A stretch of 64,000 nucleotides of DNA from Panorpa germanica (lineage: Eukaryota; Arthropoda; Insecta; Mecoptera; Panorpidae), in contig OY783213.1 of NCBI GenBank assembly GCA_963678705.1, positions 10,792,451 through 10,856,450 on the forward strand. Reading direction: 5' to 3'. The stretch's first letter is position 1. Each line of letters opens with the position of its first letter. The position numbers and the translations under genes were made by a program. Below the pieces are notes generated by a model. The model saw nothing but the letters and a program-made list of their open reading frames with translations. It was not told the origin of the DNA and searched no databases. Below, piece after piece: positions 12,050 through 27,169 of this stretch.

Positions 12050-13502
12050 ATTTGTTTTCAAAAAGATAAATTATTGATTTCTTAATATTTTTTGATGCAG
12101 TTATATCCATTTATATTTAAGAAGACGAACTGCGTTAAAATTTTTGAAATATATTGAATATTTTGGCTGTTATAAGGGGTTCTAAAAATTCATGGACTTT
12201 TTTTTCAAAAAGAAAAATTATTGATTTCTTAATATTTTTTGATGCAGTTATATTCATTTATATTTAAGAGGACGAACTGCGTTAAAAAATTTAAATATCT
12301 TGAATATTTTGGCTGTTATAAGGGGTTCTAAAAATTCATGGACTTTTTTTTCAAAAAGAAAAATTATTGATTTCTTAATATTTTTTGATGCAGTTATATC
12401 CATTTATATTTAAGAAGACGAACTGCGTTAAATTTTTTTTAATATCTTGAATATTTTGGCTGTTATAAGGGGTTCTAAAAATTCATGGACTTTTTTTCAA
12501 AAAGAAAAATTATTGATTTCTTAATATTTTTTGATGCAGTTATATCCATTTATATTTAAGAAGACGAACTGCGTTAAAATTTTTGAAATATATTGAATAT
12601 TTTGGCTGTTATAAGGGGTTCTAAAAATTCATGGACTTTTTTTTCAAAAAGAAAAATTATTGATTTCTTAATATTTTTTGATGCAGTTATATTCATTTAA
12701 ATTTAAGAGGACGAACTGCGTTAAAAAAATTTAAATATCTTGAATATTTTGGCTGTTATAAGGGGTTCTAAAAATTCATGGACTTTTTTTTCAAAAAGAA
12801 AAATTATTGATTTCTTAATATTTTTTGATGCAGTTATATCCATTTATATTTAAGAAGACGAACTGCGTTAAATTTTTTTTAATATCTTGAATATTTTGGC
12901 TGTTATAAGGGGTTCTAAAAATTCATGGACTTTTTTTCAAAAAGAAAAATTATTGATTTCTTAATATTTTTTGATGCAGTTATATCCATTTATATTTAAG
13001 AAGACGTACTGCGTTAAAAATATTTAAATATCTTGAATATTTTGGCTGTTATAAGGGGTTCTAAAAATTCATGGACTTTTTTTCCAAAAGAAAAATTATT
13101 GATTTCTTAATATTTTTTGATGCAGTTATATCCATTTATATTTAAGAAGACGAACTGCGTTAAATTTTTAAAAATATCTTAAATATTTTGGCTGTTATAA
13201 GGGGTTCTAAAAATTCATGGACTTTTTTTTCAAAAAGAAAAATTATTGATTTCTTAATATTTTTTGATGCAGTTATATCCATTTATATTTAAGAAGACGA
13301 ACTGCGTTAAATTTTTTTAAATATCTTGAATATTTTGGCTGTTATAAGGGGTTCTAAAAATTCATGGACTTTTTTTTCAAAAAGAAAAATTATTGATTTC
13401 TTAATATTTTTTGATGCAGTTAAATTCAATTAAATTTAAAAAGACGAATTGCGTTAAAATTTTTTAAATATCTTGACTATTTTGGATTTTATAAGGAGTT
13501 CC
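12050..13502 (+). repeat. satellite array, plus orientation, about 10 monomers of ~146 bp
   Basis: Landmarks TAAGGGGTTCT, TTCATGGACTTTTTT, TTTTTTGATGCAG and AAGACGAACTGCGTT recur every 146-147 bases; GGGG starts at 12176, 12322, 12469 and 12615. Ten copies of GATGCAGTT are present. Monomers 1-3 and 4-6 match as trimers (internal variants TTAAAATTTTTGAAATATA, AAGAGGACG, TTAAATTTTTTTTAATATC), giving a ~440-bp higher-order unit. The first and last monomers are the most divergent. No coding capacity. Confidence 0.97.
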
Positions 13503-13524
13503 TTATCGTGTCCATGAATTTTTA

Positions 13525-16500
13525 GAATTCCCTATAAAATTCAAAATAGTTAAGTTATTTTAAATTTTTTAACGCAGTTCGTCTTCTTAAATAGAAATGA
13601 ATATAACTGCATCAAAAAATATTAAGAAATCAATAATTTTTCTTTTTTAAAAAAAAGTCCATGAATTTTTAGAATCCCTTATAAAATCCAAAATAATTAA
13701 GTTATTTTAAATTTTTTAACGCAGTTCGTCTTCTTAAATATAAATGGATATAACTGCATCAAAAAATATTAAGAAATCATTAATTTTACTTTTTGAAAAA
13801 AAAGTCCATGAATTTTTAGAATCCCTTATAAAATCCAAAATAATTAGGTTATTATAAATTTTTTAACGCAGTTCGTCTTCTTAAATATAAATGGATATAA
13901 CTGCATCAAAAAATATTAAGAAATCATTAATTTTACTTTTTGAAAAAAAAGTCCATGAATTTTTAGAATCCCTTATAAAATCCAAAATAATTAAGTTATT
14001 TTAAATTTTTTAACGCAGTTCGTCTTCTTAAATATAAATGGATATAACTGCATCAAAAAATATTAAGAAATCATTAATTTTACTTTTTGAAAAAAAAGTC
14101 CATGAATTTTTAGAATCCCCTATAAAATCCAAAATAATTAAGTTATTTTAAATTTTTTAACGCAGTTCGTCTTCTTAAATAGAAATGAATATAACTGCAT
14201 CAAAAAATATTAAGAAATCAATAATTTTTCCTTTTGAAAAAAAAGTCCATGAATTTTTAGAACCCCTTATAAAATCCAAAATAATTAAGTTATTTTAAAT
14301 TTTTTAACGCAGATCGTCTTCTTAAATAGAAATGAATATAACTGCATCAAAAAATATTAAGAAATCAATAATTTTTCCTTTTGAAAAAAAAGTCCATGAA
14401 TTTTTAGAATCCCTTATAAAATCCAAAATAATTAAGTTATTTTAAATTTTTTAACGCAGTTCGTCTTCTTAAATAGAAATGAATATAACTGCATCAAAAA
14501 ATATTAAGAAATCATTAATTTTACTTTTTGAAAAAAAAGTCCATGAATATTTAGAATCCCTTATAAAATCCAAAATAATTAAGTTATTTTAAATTTTTTA
14601 ACGCAGTTCGTCTTCTTAAATAGAAATGAATATAACTGCATCAAAAAATATTAAGAAATCAATAATTTTTCCTTTTGAAAAAAAAAGTCCATGAATTTTT
14701 AGAACCCCTTATAAAATCCAAAATAATTAAGTTATTTTAAATTTTTTAACGCAGATCGTCTTCTTAAATAGAAATGAATATAACTGCATCAAAAAATATT
14801 AAGAAATCAATAATTTTTCCTTTTGAAAAAAAAGTCCATGAATTTTTAGAATCCCTTATAAAATCCAAAATAATTAAGTTATTTTAAATTTTTTAACGCA
14901 GTTCGTCTTCTTAAATAGAAATGAATATAACTGCATCAAAAAATATTAAGAAATCATTAATTTTACTTTTTGAAAAAAAAGTCCATGAATTTTTAGAATC
15001 CCCTATAAAATCCAAAATAATTAAGTTATTTTAAATTTTTTAACGCAGTTCGTCTTCTTAAATAGAAATGAATATAACTGCATCAAAAAATATTAAGAAA
15101 TCAATAATTTTTCCTTTTGAAAAAAAAAGTCCATGAATTTTTAGAACCCCTTATAAAATCCAAAATAATTAAGTTATTTTAAATTTTTTAACGCAGATCG
15201 TCTTCTTAAATAGAAATGAATATAACTGCATCAAAAAATATTAAGAAATCATTAATTTAACTTTTTGAAAAAAAAGTCCATGAATTTTTAGAATCCCCTA
15301 TAAAATCCAAAATAATTAAGTTATATTAAATTTTTTAACGCAGTTCGTCTTCTTAAATATAAATGGATATAACTGCATCAAAAAATATTAAGAAATCATT
15401 AATTTTACTTTTTGAAAAAAAAGTCCATGAATTTTTAGAATCCCCTATAAAATCCAAAATAATTAAGTTATTTTAAATTTGTTAACGCAGTTCGTCTTCT
15501 TAAATAGAAATGAATATAACTGCATCAAAAAATATTAAGAAATCAATAATTTTTCTTTTTTAAAAAAAAGTCCATGAATTTTTAGAATCCCTTATAAAAT
15601 CCAAAATAATTAAGTTATTTTAAATTTTTTAACGCAGTTCGTCTTCTTAAATATAAATGGATATAACTGCATCAAAAAATATTAAGAAATCATTAATTTT
15701 ACTTTTTGAAAAAAAAGTCCATGAATTTTTAGAATCCCTTATAAAATCCAAAATAATTAGGTTATTATAAATTTTTTAACGCAGTTCGTCTTCTTAAATA
15801 TAAATGGATATAACTGCATCAAAAAATATTAAGAAATCATTAATTTTACTTTTTGAAAAAAAAGTCCATGAATTTTTAGAATCCCTTATAAAATCCAAAA
15901 TAATTAAGTTATTTTAAATTTTTTAACGCAGTTCGTCTTCTTAAATATAAATGGATATAACTGCATCAAAAAATATTAAGAAATCATTAATTTTACTTTT
16001 TGAAAAAAAAGTCCATGAATTTTTAGAATCCCCTATAAAATCCAAAATAATTAAGTTATTTTAAATTTTTTAACGCAGTTCGTCTTCTTAAATAGAAATG
16101 AATATAACTGCATCAAAAAATATTAAGAAATCAATAATTTTTCCTTTTGAAAAAAAAGTCTATGAATTTTTAGAACCCCTTATAAAATCCAAAATAATTA
16201 AGTTATTTTAAATTTTTTAACGCAGATCGTCTTCTTAAATAGAAATGAATATAACTGCATCAAAAAATATTAAGAAATCAATAATTTTTCCTTTTGAAAA
16301 AAAAGTCCATGAATTTTTAGAATCCCTTATAAAATCCAAAATAATTAAGTTATTTTAAATTTTTTAACGCAGTTCGTCTTCTTAAATAGAAATGAATATA
16401 ACTGCATCAAAAAATATTAAGAAATCATTAATTTTACTTTTTGAAAAAAAAGTCCATGAATATTTAGAATCCCTTATAAAATCCAAAATAATTAAGTTAT

Positions 16501-19430
16501 TTTAAATTTTTTAACGCAGTTCGTCTTCTTAAATATAAATGGATATAACTGCATCAAAAAATATTAAGAAATCATTAATTTTACTTTTTGAAAAAAAAGT
16601 CCATGAATTTTTAGAATCCCCTATAAAATCCAAAATAATTAAGTTATTTTAAATTTGTTAACGCAGTTCGTCTTCTTAAATAGAAATGAATATAACTGCA
16701 TCAAAAAATATTAAGAAATCAATAATTTTTCTTTTTTAAAAAAAAGTCCATGAATTTTTAGAATCCCTTATAAAATCCAAAATAATTAAGTTATTTTAAA
16801 TTTTTTAACGCAGTTCGTCTTCTTAAATATAAATGGATATAACTGCATCAAAAAATATTAAGAAATCATTAATTTTACTTTTTGAAAAAAAAGTCCATGA
16901 ATTTTTAGAATCCCTTATAAAATCCAAAATAATTAAGTTATTTTAAATTTTTTAACGCAGTTCGTCTTCTTAAATATAAATGGATATAACTGCATCAAAA
17001 AATATTAAGAAATCATTAATTTTACTTTTTGAAAAAAAAGTCCATGAATTTTTAGAATCCCCTATAAAATCCAAAATAATTAAGTTATTTTAAATTTTTT
17101 AACGCAGTTCGTCTTCTTAAATAGAAATGAATATAACTGCATCAAAAAATATTAAGAAATCAATAATTTTTCCTTTTGAAAAAAAAGTCCATGAATTTTT
17201 AGAACCCCTTATAAAATCCAAAATAATTAAGTTATTTTAAATTTTTTAACGCAGATCGTCTTCTTAAATAGAAATGAATATAACTGCATCAAAAAATATT
17301 AAGAAATCAATAATTTTTCCTTTTGAAAAAAAAGTCCATGAATTTTTAGAATCCCTTATAAAATCCAAAATAATTAAGTTATTTTAAATTTTTTAACGCA
17401 GTTCGTCTTCTTAAATAGAAATGAATATAACTGCATCAAAAAATATTAAGAAATCATTAATTTTACTTTTTGAAAAAAAAGTCCATGAATATTTAGAATC
17501 CCTTATAAAATCCAAAATAATTAAGTTATTTTAAATTTTTTAACGCAGTTCGTCTTCTTAAACATAAATGGATATAACTGCATCAAAAAATATTAAGAAA
17601 TCATTAATTTTACTTTTTGAAAAAAAAGTCCATGAATTTTTAGAATCCCCTATAAAATCCAAAATAATTAAGTTATTTTAAATTTTTTAACGCAGTTCGT
17701 CTTCTTAAATAGAAATGAATATAACTGCATCAAAAAATATTAAGAAATCAATAATTTTTCCTTTTGAAAAAAAAAGTCCATGAATTTTTAGAACCCCTTA
17801 TAAAATCCAAAATAATTAAGTTATTTTAAATTTTTTAACGCAGATCGTCTTCTTAAATAGAAATGAATATAACTGCATCAAAAAATATTAAGAAATCAAT
17901 AATTTTTCCTTTTGAAAAAAAAGTCCATGAATTTTTAGAATCCCTTATAAAATCCAAAATAATTAAGTTATTTTAAATTTTTTAACGCAGTTCGTCTTCT
18001 TAAATAGAAATGAATATAACTGCATCAAAAAATATTAAGAAATCATTAATTTTACTTTTTGAAAAAAAAGTCCATGAATTTTTAGAATCCCCTATAAAAT
18101 CCAAAATAATTAAGTTATTTTAAATTTTTTAACGCAGTTCGTCTTCTTAAATAGAAATGAATATAACTGCATCAAAAAATATTAAGAAATCAATAATTTT
18201 TCCTTTTGAAAAAAAAAGTCCATGAATTTTTAGAACCCCTTATAAAATCCAAAATAATTAAGTTATTTTAAATTTTTTAACGCAGATCGTCTTCTTAAAT
18301 AGAAATGAATATAACTGCATCAAAAAATATTAAGAAATCATTAATTTTACTTTTTGAAAAAAAAGTCCATGAATTTTTAGAATCCCCTATAAAATCCAAA
18401 ATAATTAAGTTATATTAAATTTTTTAACGCAGTTCGTCTTCTTAAATATAAATGGATATAACTGCATCAAAAAATATTAAGAAATCATTAATTTTACTTT
18501 TTGAAAAAAAAGTCCATGAATTTTTAGAATCCCCTATAAAATCCAAAATAATTAAGTTATTTTAAATTTGTTAACGCAGTTCGTCTTCTTAAATAGAAAT
18601 GAATATAACTGCATCAAAAAATATTAAGAAATCAATAATTTTTCTTTTTTAAAAAAAAGTCCATGAATTTTTAGAATCCCTTATAAAATCCAAAATAATT
18701 AAGTTATTTTAAATTTTTTAACGCAGTTCGTCTTCTTAAATATAAATGGATATAACTGCATCAAAAAATATTAAGAAATCATTAATTTTACTTTTTGAAA
18801 AAAAAGTCCATGAATTTTTAGAATCCCCTATAAAATCCAAAATAATTAAGTTATTTTAAATTTTTTAACGCAGTTCGTCTTCTTAAATACAAATGAATAT
18901 AACTGCATCAAAAAATATTAAGAAATCATTAATTTTACTTTTTGAAAAAAAAGTCCATGACTTTTTAGAATCCCCTATAAAATCCAAAATAATTAAGTTA
19001 TTTTAAATTTTTTAACGCAGTTCGTCTTCTTAAATAGAAATGAATATAACTGCATCAAAAAATATTAAGAAATCATTAATTTTACTTTTTGAAAAAAAAG
19101 TCCATGAATTCTTAGAATCCCCTATAAAATCCAAAATAATTAAGTTATTTTAAATTTTTTAACGTAGTTCGTGTTCTTAAATAGAAATGAATATAACTGC
19201 ATCAAAAAATATTAAGAAATCAATAATTTTTCCTTTTGAAAAAAAAGTCCATGAATTTTTAGAACCCCTTATAAAATCCAAAATGTTTAAGATATATCAA
19301 ATTTTTCAACGTGGTTCGTCTTTTTAAATATAAATCGATATAACTGCTTTAAAAAATATTATTAAATCAATAATTTTTCTTTTAGAAAAAAATGTCCACG
19401 AATTTAAAAAAGTCGCATAAAAATCAGACA
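13525..19430 (-). repeat. satellite array, inverted orientation, about 40 monomers of 147 bp
   Basis: This is the reverse complement of the same family. The landmark AACGCAG starts at 13571, 13718, 13865, 14012, 14159, 14306, 14453 and 14600, exactly 147 bases apart; one-base A-run differences give 148 in places. Subtypes are defined by GCAGTTCG/GCAGATCG, ATAGAAATGAA/ATATAAATGGA, CAATAATTTTTC/CATTAATTTTAC and TCCCTTAT/CCCCTTAT/TCCCCTAT. The order of subtypes repeats: monomers starting 13571-14453 match those at 15485-16367, and those from 14600 match those from about 17690. The last monomers, after 19162, are degraded. It is about 78% AT by eye and non-coding. Confidence 0.97.
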
Positions 19431-21769
19431 CGCGTAGATATTTAAAATGCAATGAAGCACTTATTTACTTTAGAGCATAACGGACATAACTGCATCAAGA
19501 TTCTTCGAAGAACCTCAACATTTTTTATTTTATTAATTTTACCATATATTTGAAAAGGGCACCTTAAAGCCAGTAGACACGTACTTATTTAAAAATTAAT
19601 TAATATTTAATAAACAGAAGCAAGCTAGCGGAGAGTAGGCTTAAGCCGATTTTTTTAAAAATTTAATTTAATTGTATTGCCTTTATCTGAGTTATTAATA
19701 ATGTGAACTACTAAAAATACATACTATATATACTCGCAGCAAAGAAGTGTTACTTTTGTTGCTTGCAATTCAGGCGTAAAACTCCCTTATAAATGATTTT
19801 TACTTTCAAAATATTTTCAAATTAGCTGTTCATTATTTTAAAGTGTAGCAAATTTAAATCCATAAAGAAATGGCTAAATATTGACTTCTGGAAGTACCTT
19901 ACTTAAATGTATTATTGTACTTAAAATATTAGGATGTATTTGACATAAAATTTTACTATTTACAATTTTTTTTTAGTGAGCATATTCAAAATACTAGGCA
20001 GTATTTTTAGAGAAATACATGAAACCTATAAATATTAAATAACAACAACAAAAAAATGAAAACAAGAAATGTTCATTTATTAATTTTATTACCAATTTTA
20101 ATTACGATATTCCACATATAGCTTTCAAATACAATAACAATTCAAATCAAACAATATATGTAAAATCAATATTTGCATTAATTAAATTGTGTGGTAACAT
20201 ATTCATCCACTGTATAAAATAACATGTACAAAAACAGAAAGTTTCAAATTGATATTGCATTACATTGAAGCTATTTATAAGTTTATAAAACCATACTTTC
20301 TTATTTCTCATTCTTGAAACAGATAGGACGATAATAAAATGATTGTAGGGTGGTTTTGGAGGGAGTGGGGAGCTGAGGAGGAGTTAATAGGTGATATTAG
20401 GTTAACATAGCGGTTATATTTACGAGATTTTTAGGAAAAGTATAACATTCAATTTATTTTACAACATTAGTATTTTATTTACAGATTATAAGATTCAAAA
20501 TCAGGAATTATGGTGACAATAGTAAGTTGTATACATAAAGGAGAGAGGGGGTTAGCCAGTAAATCATAATACGACATAGAAATCACCGTTAGTTCATGAT
20601 GAAGTCCATACGAAGTCAATTTCTTTAAATTTGCTACGAATTCCACTTGACATTATTATGGTTTGTTTACTGGCTAAGTAATTCATTGGAAACCTCAGTT
20701 ATTTTCACTTAATTTACCCTAGAGTCTTTGAGTGATATTGAAACTCACTTTTCTCAGCTTTTTTATACCGGTAACTGAATCCTATTGATAATACTTTTGG
20801 TATTTATGATTGTATTTATTAAGGTATTATCTTAAGCGTCACAGACACACTGGTTTTAACATCCTTGTTACGTCTTGTCACACTTTACGCCACCTCGTGC
20901 AACGTAATCAAGCTAGTTTTGCTATTTTGTCAACTACTCCCCTTTCGCCTTTGAATACAAATACAAATATTACATTTAATCTATTTTTAATTTTAATATT
21001 AAATTTAACAGTGTAAGAATTACAATAATGATGTGAGTTAACAACAATTGATATATGTTCATCTTTTTTGCACTTAAATTAATTTAGTACATTTACAATA
21101 TTTATTAAAACAATATTTTTAAATTCAATTATACTATCTCTTTCACACTAATGAGTGAATGACCTTGATTGATTTATTCGAATCTTTATTAAATATTTTA
21201 ATCTATTCTTGTACAATTAGCGTGGGAAAGTGCATCGTAAAGATCGTAATAATTACATAAAGTACAAGTGCTAGAAGTGCAGATTGTATTATTTAATATA
21301 CATAAGTTGATATGTTTGAAAACAGAAATATATATTTATGGTTATTTATTTTTATTTTTCTTTTTCTTTTTAAATTATCACAACATTTCTTCGGACAATT
21401 TCTATCTCAATGCAATTTGAAATTATATTTTCTATGTACAAAAATTTCCTTATAGATTCGTTTTATTTCGTAGGCTGTTGGATAAACTGGTAAATTCAGA
21501 TTTGTTTAATGTTTTTAAATTTTTACAATTTATTTTAGCTTTTTATGTGTTTTGAATATTTTTATATTTGAATTTACCGGTTTTGCAGTAACCGTACCAT
21601 TTTGAAACGAATCTATTACATTTTAATGATATCCCCTTGCTCTATTTTTATTTAAAATCACTGAGGTTAACACCAGCTTGTGTTTTATTATTTAAATTAA
21701 GTTTAAGAAAACTTTTAGTAGCCCGGATGTTTTTCCACAATTTATTTAATTTATAACACACAACTTATT
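19431..21769. other. intergenic stretch right of the satellite
   Basis: A degenerate satellite remnant continues to about 19500 (CGGACATAACTGCATCAAG at 19481). TTTAGAGCATAAC occurs at 19469-19481 and also left of the array at 11958-11970. The rest is AT-rich with no supported gene. A 68-codon ORF at 20810-21016 shows no family motif and I treat it as chance. Confidence 0.5.
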
Positions 21770-21770
21770 A

Positions 21771-22123
21771 TTGGCTTGTGTCCTATGTCTTAATTTCTAT
21801 AAAACTGTGCAATGTATTGATAAAGTTGGCTACCAGGACCTCAAATGTCCAATTATTAAAGGGATCCAACGTTATAAACAATTCCAAGATATGTGACGTC
21901 ACGACCGTTAAGTTGCTTCTCTTTTATACAGCAGAGCGTAAAAGAGATAGCATACTCAACACGGAACTCATATAACAAATAACTGACCTACCCTTAATAG
22001 TCCGACATGTTACGTCATAAATATGGCCGACATCTGTAGCGCTAAAACTACAATTCGAATTTTAAATTGTTATATCCCCGTCAATATTTAGATATTTAAT
22101 AAAATAAAAACACACAAGCCCAT
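21771..22123 (-). mobile_element. family Y non-autonomous DNA transposon, internally deleted copy
   Basis: It begins GGCTTGTGTCCTATGTCTTA and ends ACACAAGCCCAT, the inverted termini of the family. It is about 350 bp against roughly 560-640 bp in the other four copies. The terminal segment found in the others (AGTGGTCGATTTTTCAATTG) is missing next to the right end. It is oriented opposite to the copies at 40067, 60949 and 62216. Confidence 0.8.
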
Positions 22124-22996
22124 TGAGGAGTTTGACAAATTATACTTTTTGTAGGGCATAAGACATAAGGTAGAAAGAGTATTGAAAAATAAATCAATTA
22201 ATTTAAATATGAAGAATTTAATTAAATTAATTAAAAATCCCGATAAATATAATCACCTTAGTTTTAGTTTTAACGAAACAAATAAATTATGTATAATTTA
22301 CATAAAAAATTAATCATTTCGTACATTATATTTTTCTTTTATTAAAATTGCTTTCATTTGGCAGCAGATTGCGCTACCTGTATCTTCACCGGAGATATCA
22401 TTAAAAAGTCGGACAAAATAAATCGCAGTGGCAGCCCGTTTTATTAGGGTAAATAAATTGTATTACAAAAAATATTATTTACATAAAAAATACACCATAT
22501 ATTTGAAACTACTTCAAGACAATATTAAATAAAGTAATTATTTTTTAATTACGATTTAATATTTTTATAATACGATTAAATTATTTTCAAAATTTATAAC
22601 AAAATATTTTTATGCTCTTAAAATTTGTAATATTTCTTTACACACAATATTTTGCAAAAAGTGTTCTAAATTTTTAAAGCACAGGGTACTATAGAATATA
22701 TATTACACTATATTATGTTTTTAATTGAAAATATGAATTATTTTTAAATTATACAAATATCTGCTCACAAATTATTCTATTTAATATTTCTGTTAAAAAC
22801 ATTTATATGATTAAATATATTTTTGATTATTCTTTTAATTATATACACACTATTATTTTAGTTATAAAATTTTAATCATTTTTTATTTATCCTTTTCTTC
22901 TTAAGCACGAACTTAATTTTTGAATTAACTCGCTAGGCCCAGTTTAATAATATATAGAAACGTAGCGTTTATGTAACAGATACGTACATAAGTATC
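22124..22996. other. AT-rich stretch without recognised features
   Basis: This is AT-rich sequence with scattered poly(A/T) runs. No exon, RNA gene or repeat family was recognised. Confidence 0.4.
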
Positions 22997-23582
22997 TTAA
23001 GGTGAAACGGTACTTGACCATTTTTTCTCGCGAAATATAGATGGCGATACTATACAGCAAGTTAAATATTACCAAGAAAATCATGTTTTTTATGTTTAAA
23101 TCGTTTTATGTAAGTAATTATAAACGCGATTAGCTGCAATTAGTTAGATGAATAACGTATCTACATTTTAAGCTTTCTTCCACTGACTTTTAATGACTTG
23201 AAATCGCAAAAATAACTTTTGAAAATGAATATTTTCTAGTTAAATTCCAATTTTTATATGACTGGTAACATTTCTAAGGGTTTGTCATAAATTTTATAAC
23301 CTTTATTTATGTCATATAAAAATTGGAATTTAACTAGAAAATATAGCAATATTCATTTTCAAAACTTATTCTTGCAGTTCCAACTCATTAAAAGTCAGTG
23401 GAAGAAAGCTTAAAATGTAAATACGTTATTCATTTTAGTTAGATTTTGATTCGCGTTTATAGTTACTTACATAAAACGATTTAAACATAAAAAAACATGT
23501 TTTTTTTATAATATTTAACCTGCTGTATAGTATCGCCATCTATATTTCGCGAGAAAAAGGGCCAAGTATCGTTACACCTTAA
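22997..23582. mobile_element. 586-bp foldback element flanked by TTAA
   Basis: Nearly the whole element is one inverted repeat. The left arm runs TTAAGGTGAAACGGTACTTG ... GCTTTCTTCCACTGACTTTT ... TTCTAGTTAAATTCCAATTT. The right arm is its reverse complement, with a few substitutions and short indels, ending ACACCTTAA. The unpaired centre is only about 50 bp (near 23265-23315). TTAA at both ends fits a TTAA-targeting family (piggyBac- or Kolobok-type). A transcript would fold into a long double-stranded RNA hairpin. No ORF. Confidence 0.9.
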
Positions 23583-24180
23583 ACGGGTATCTTGTTTAAT
23601 GAAGAATTAACAGCTTGTTAGTCGCCAAACAAGTTCTCATAGATATAATAAATTATCAATTATTTTACCGTATTATAAATAACATCATTTTGGTTTTGTT
23701 GAAGCTTCCACAATACATTAATCCCTCATTACACAACCTGACAGCCTGTGAACTATTCATCAGAATGACATAGTGCAGTGACAGAGATAGACAACATCCC
23801 CTGGTGTCGAGTTACTGCACTATTGTGACTACTAGTTACCTGGCGGCCATGTTTGTTTAACCAGAGACCGTCGGAACTGTCACCAGTCTATTTCATTTCA
23901 GTTTAATTGCACTAGTTTTGTTTTGTTATCATAACAATTAGTTCCTGCTATAATTGAGTACATATAATGATGTAATTATAGAGTGCTTTATAATATTCGA
24001 GATGTAATTATAACAATGCTTTTCATATTTAATTTCTCTTAATTCTAGTTACTTTATATTTTATCTATATCACAAATATTAATTTATAATCATTCAAATT
24101 TAAACATATATAATTATAAGAAGGTGTATAGTAGTGTTAGTCTATTCTTTAAGATGAGTTGCATACTACATTCTTATGCC
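23583..24180. other. intergenic stretch
   Basis: This is mixed sequence with a slightly GC-richer patch at 23740-23890. No gene or repeat family was recognised. Confidence 0.4.
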
Positions 24181-24661
24181 GGTTTTACACCAAAGAGACA
24201 GTTCTGTTTTCAAAAAACAAAACAAAAACATGATTTGTTTTATTTTAAAACAGTTCTGTTTTTCGAAAACAGACAGACTTTGTTTCTAGTATTTTTGTCT
24301 CATAGAAATTTAGTATCTCACAAATTATTATTTTGTCGATACATTTCTATTACACTGCTTTTTATTTTATTTTTTATCCACTGCATTATGCACTTATTTA
24401 TAATTGCTCTTGGAACTAGTTGCTAGCCAAATGATAAACAACTGACAAACGGAAATGTTCACAAAAAACAAAACTGTGTGTTCAAACCAAGCAGATTAAA
24501 AAACAACAAGAAACGTGTTTTCCTTTGATCTTACCATTTCCATGTGTTTTGTTTACTAAAACAGTTTTTAAAGACAAACATGTGTTATGAACTGTTCAGT
24601 TTTTACAAAACATTGTTGCTTTTATTCGTGTTTTATAGTTTTGTCTCTCTGATGTTAAACC
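24181..24661. mobile_element. ~480-bp MITE with inverted ends GGTTTTACACCAAAGAGACA
   Basis: The left end GGTTTTACACCAAAGAGACA matches the reverse complement of the right end (TGTCTCTCTGATGTTAAACC) at most positions. Sub-terminal AGTTCTGTTTT motifs on the left also recur inverted or imperfectly inside. The flanks do not show a clear target duplication. The 100-codon ORF at 24124-24426 overlaps this element and is not regarded as a gene. Single copy in the window, so the family is undefined. Confidence 0.6.
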
Positions 24662-24765
24662 TGCATTAGCATTGTCTTTGTTTATTCAAACCACGTCTGA
24701 AAATAAAAGGTTTTGTTTGCGTCGTTCGTGCTTAGATAATTTTAAGATTACACAAATTCTAATAC

Positions 24766-27169
<2,404 letters not shown>

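Noticed and set aside
13525-19430. CRISPR-like array
   Set aside because: The repeats are 147 bp, contiguous, with no unique spacers, in a eukaryotic genome; this is satellite DNA.
24124-24426. 100-codon plus-strand ORF
   Set aside because: It crosses the boundary of a MITE, has Phe/Leu-rich AT-biased composition and no family motif.
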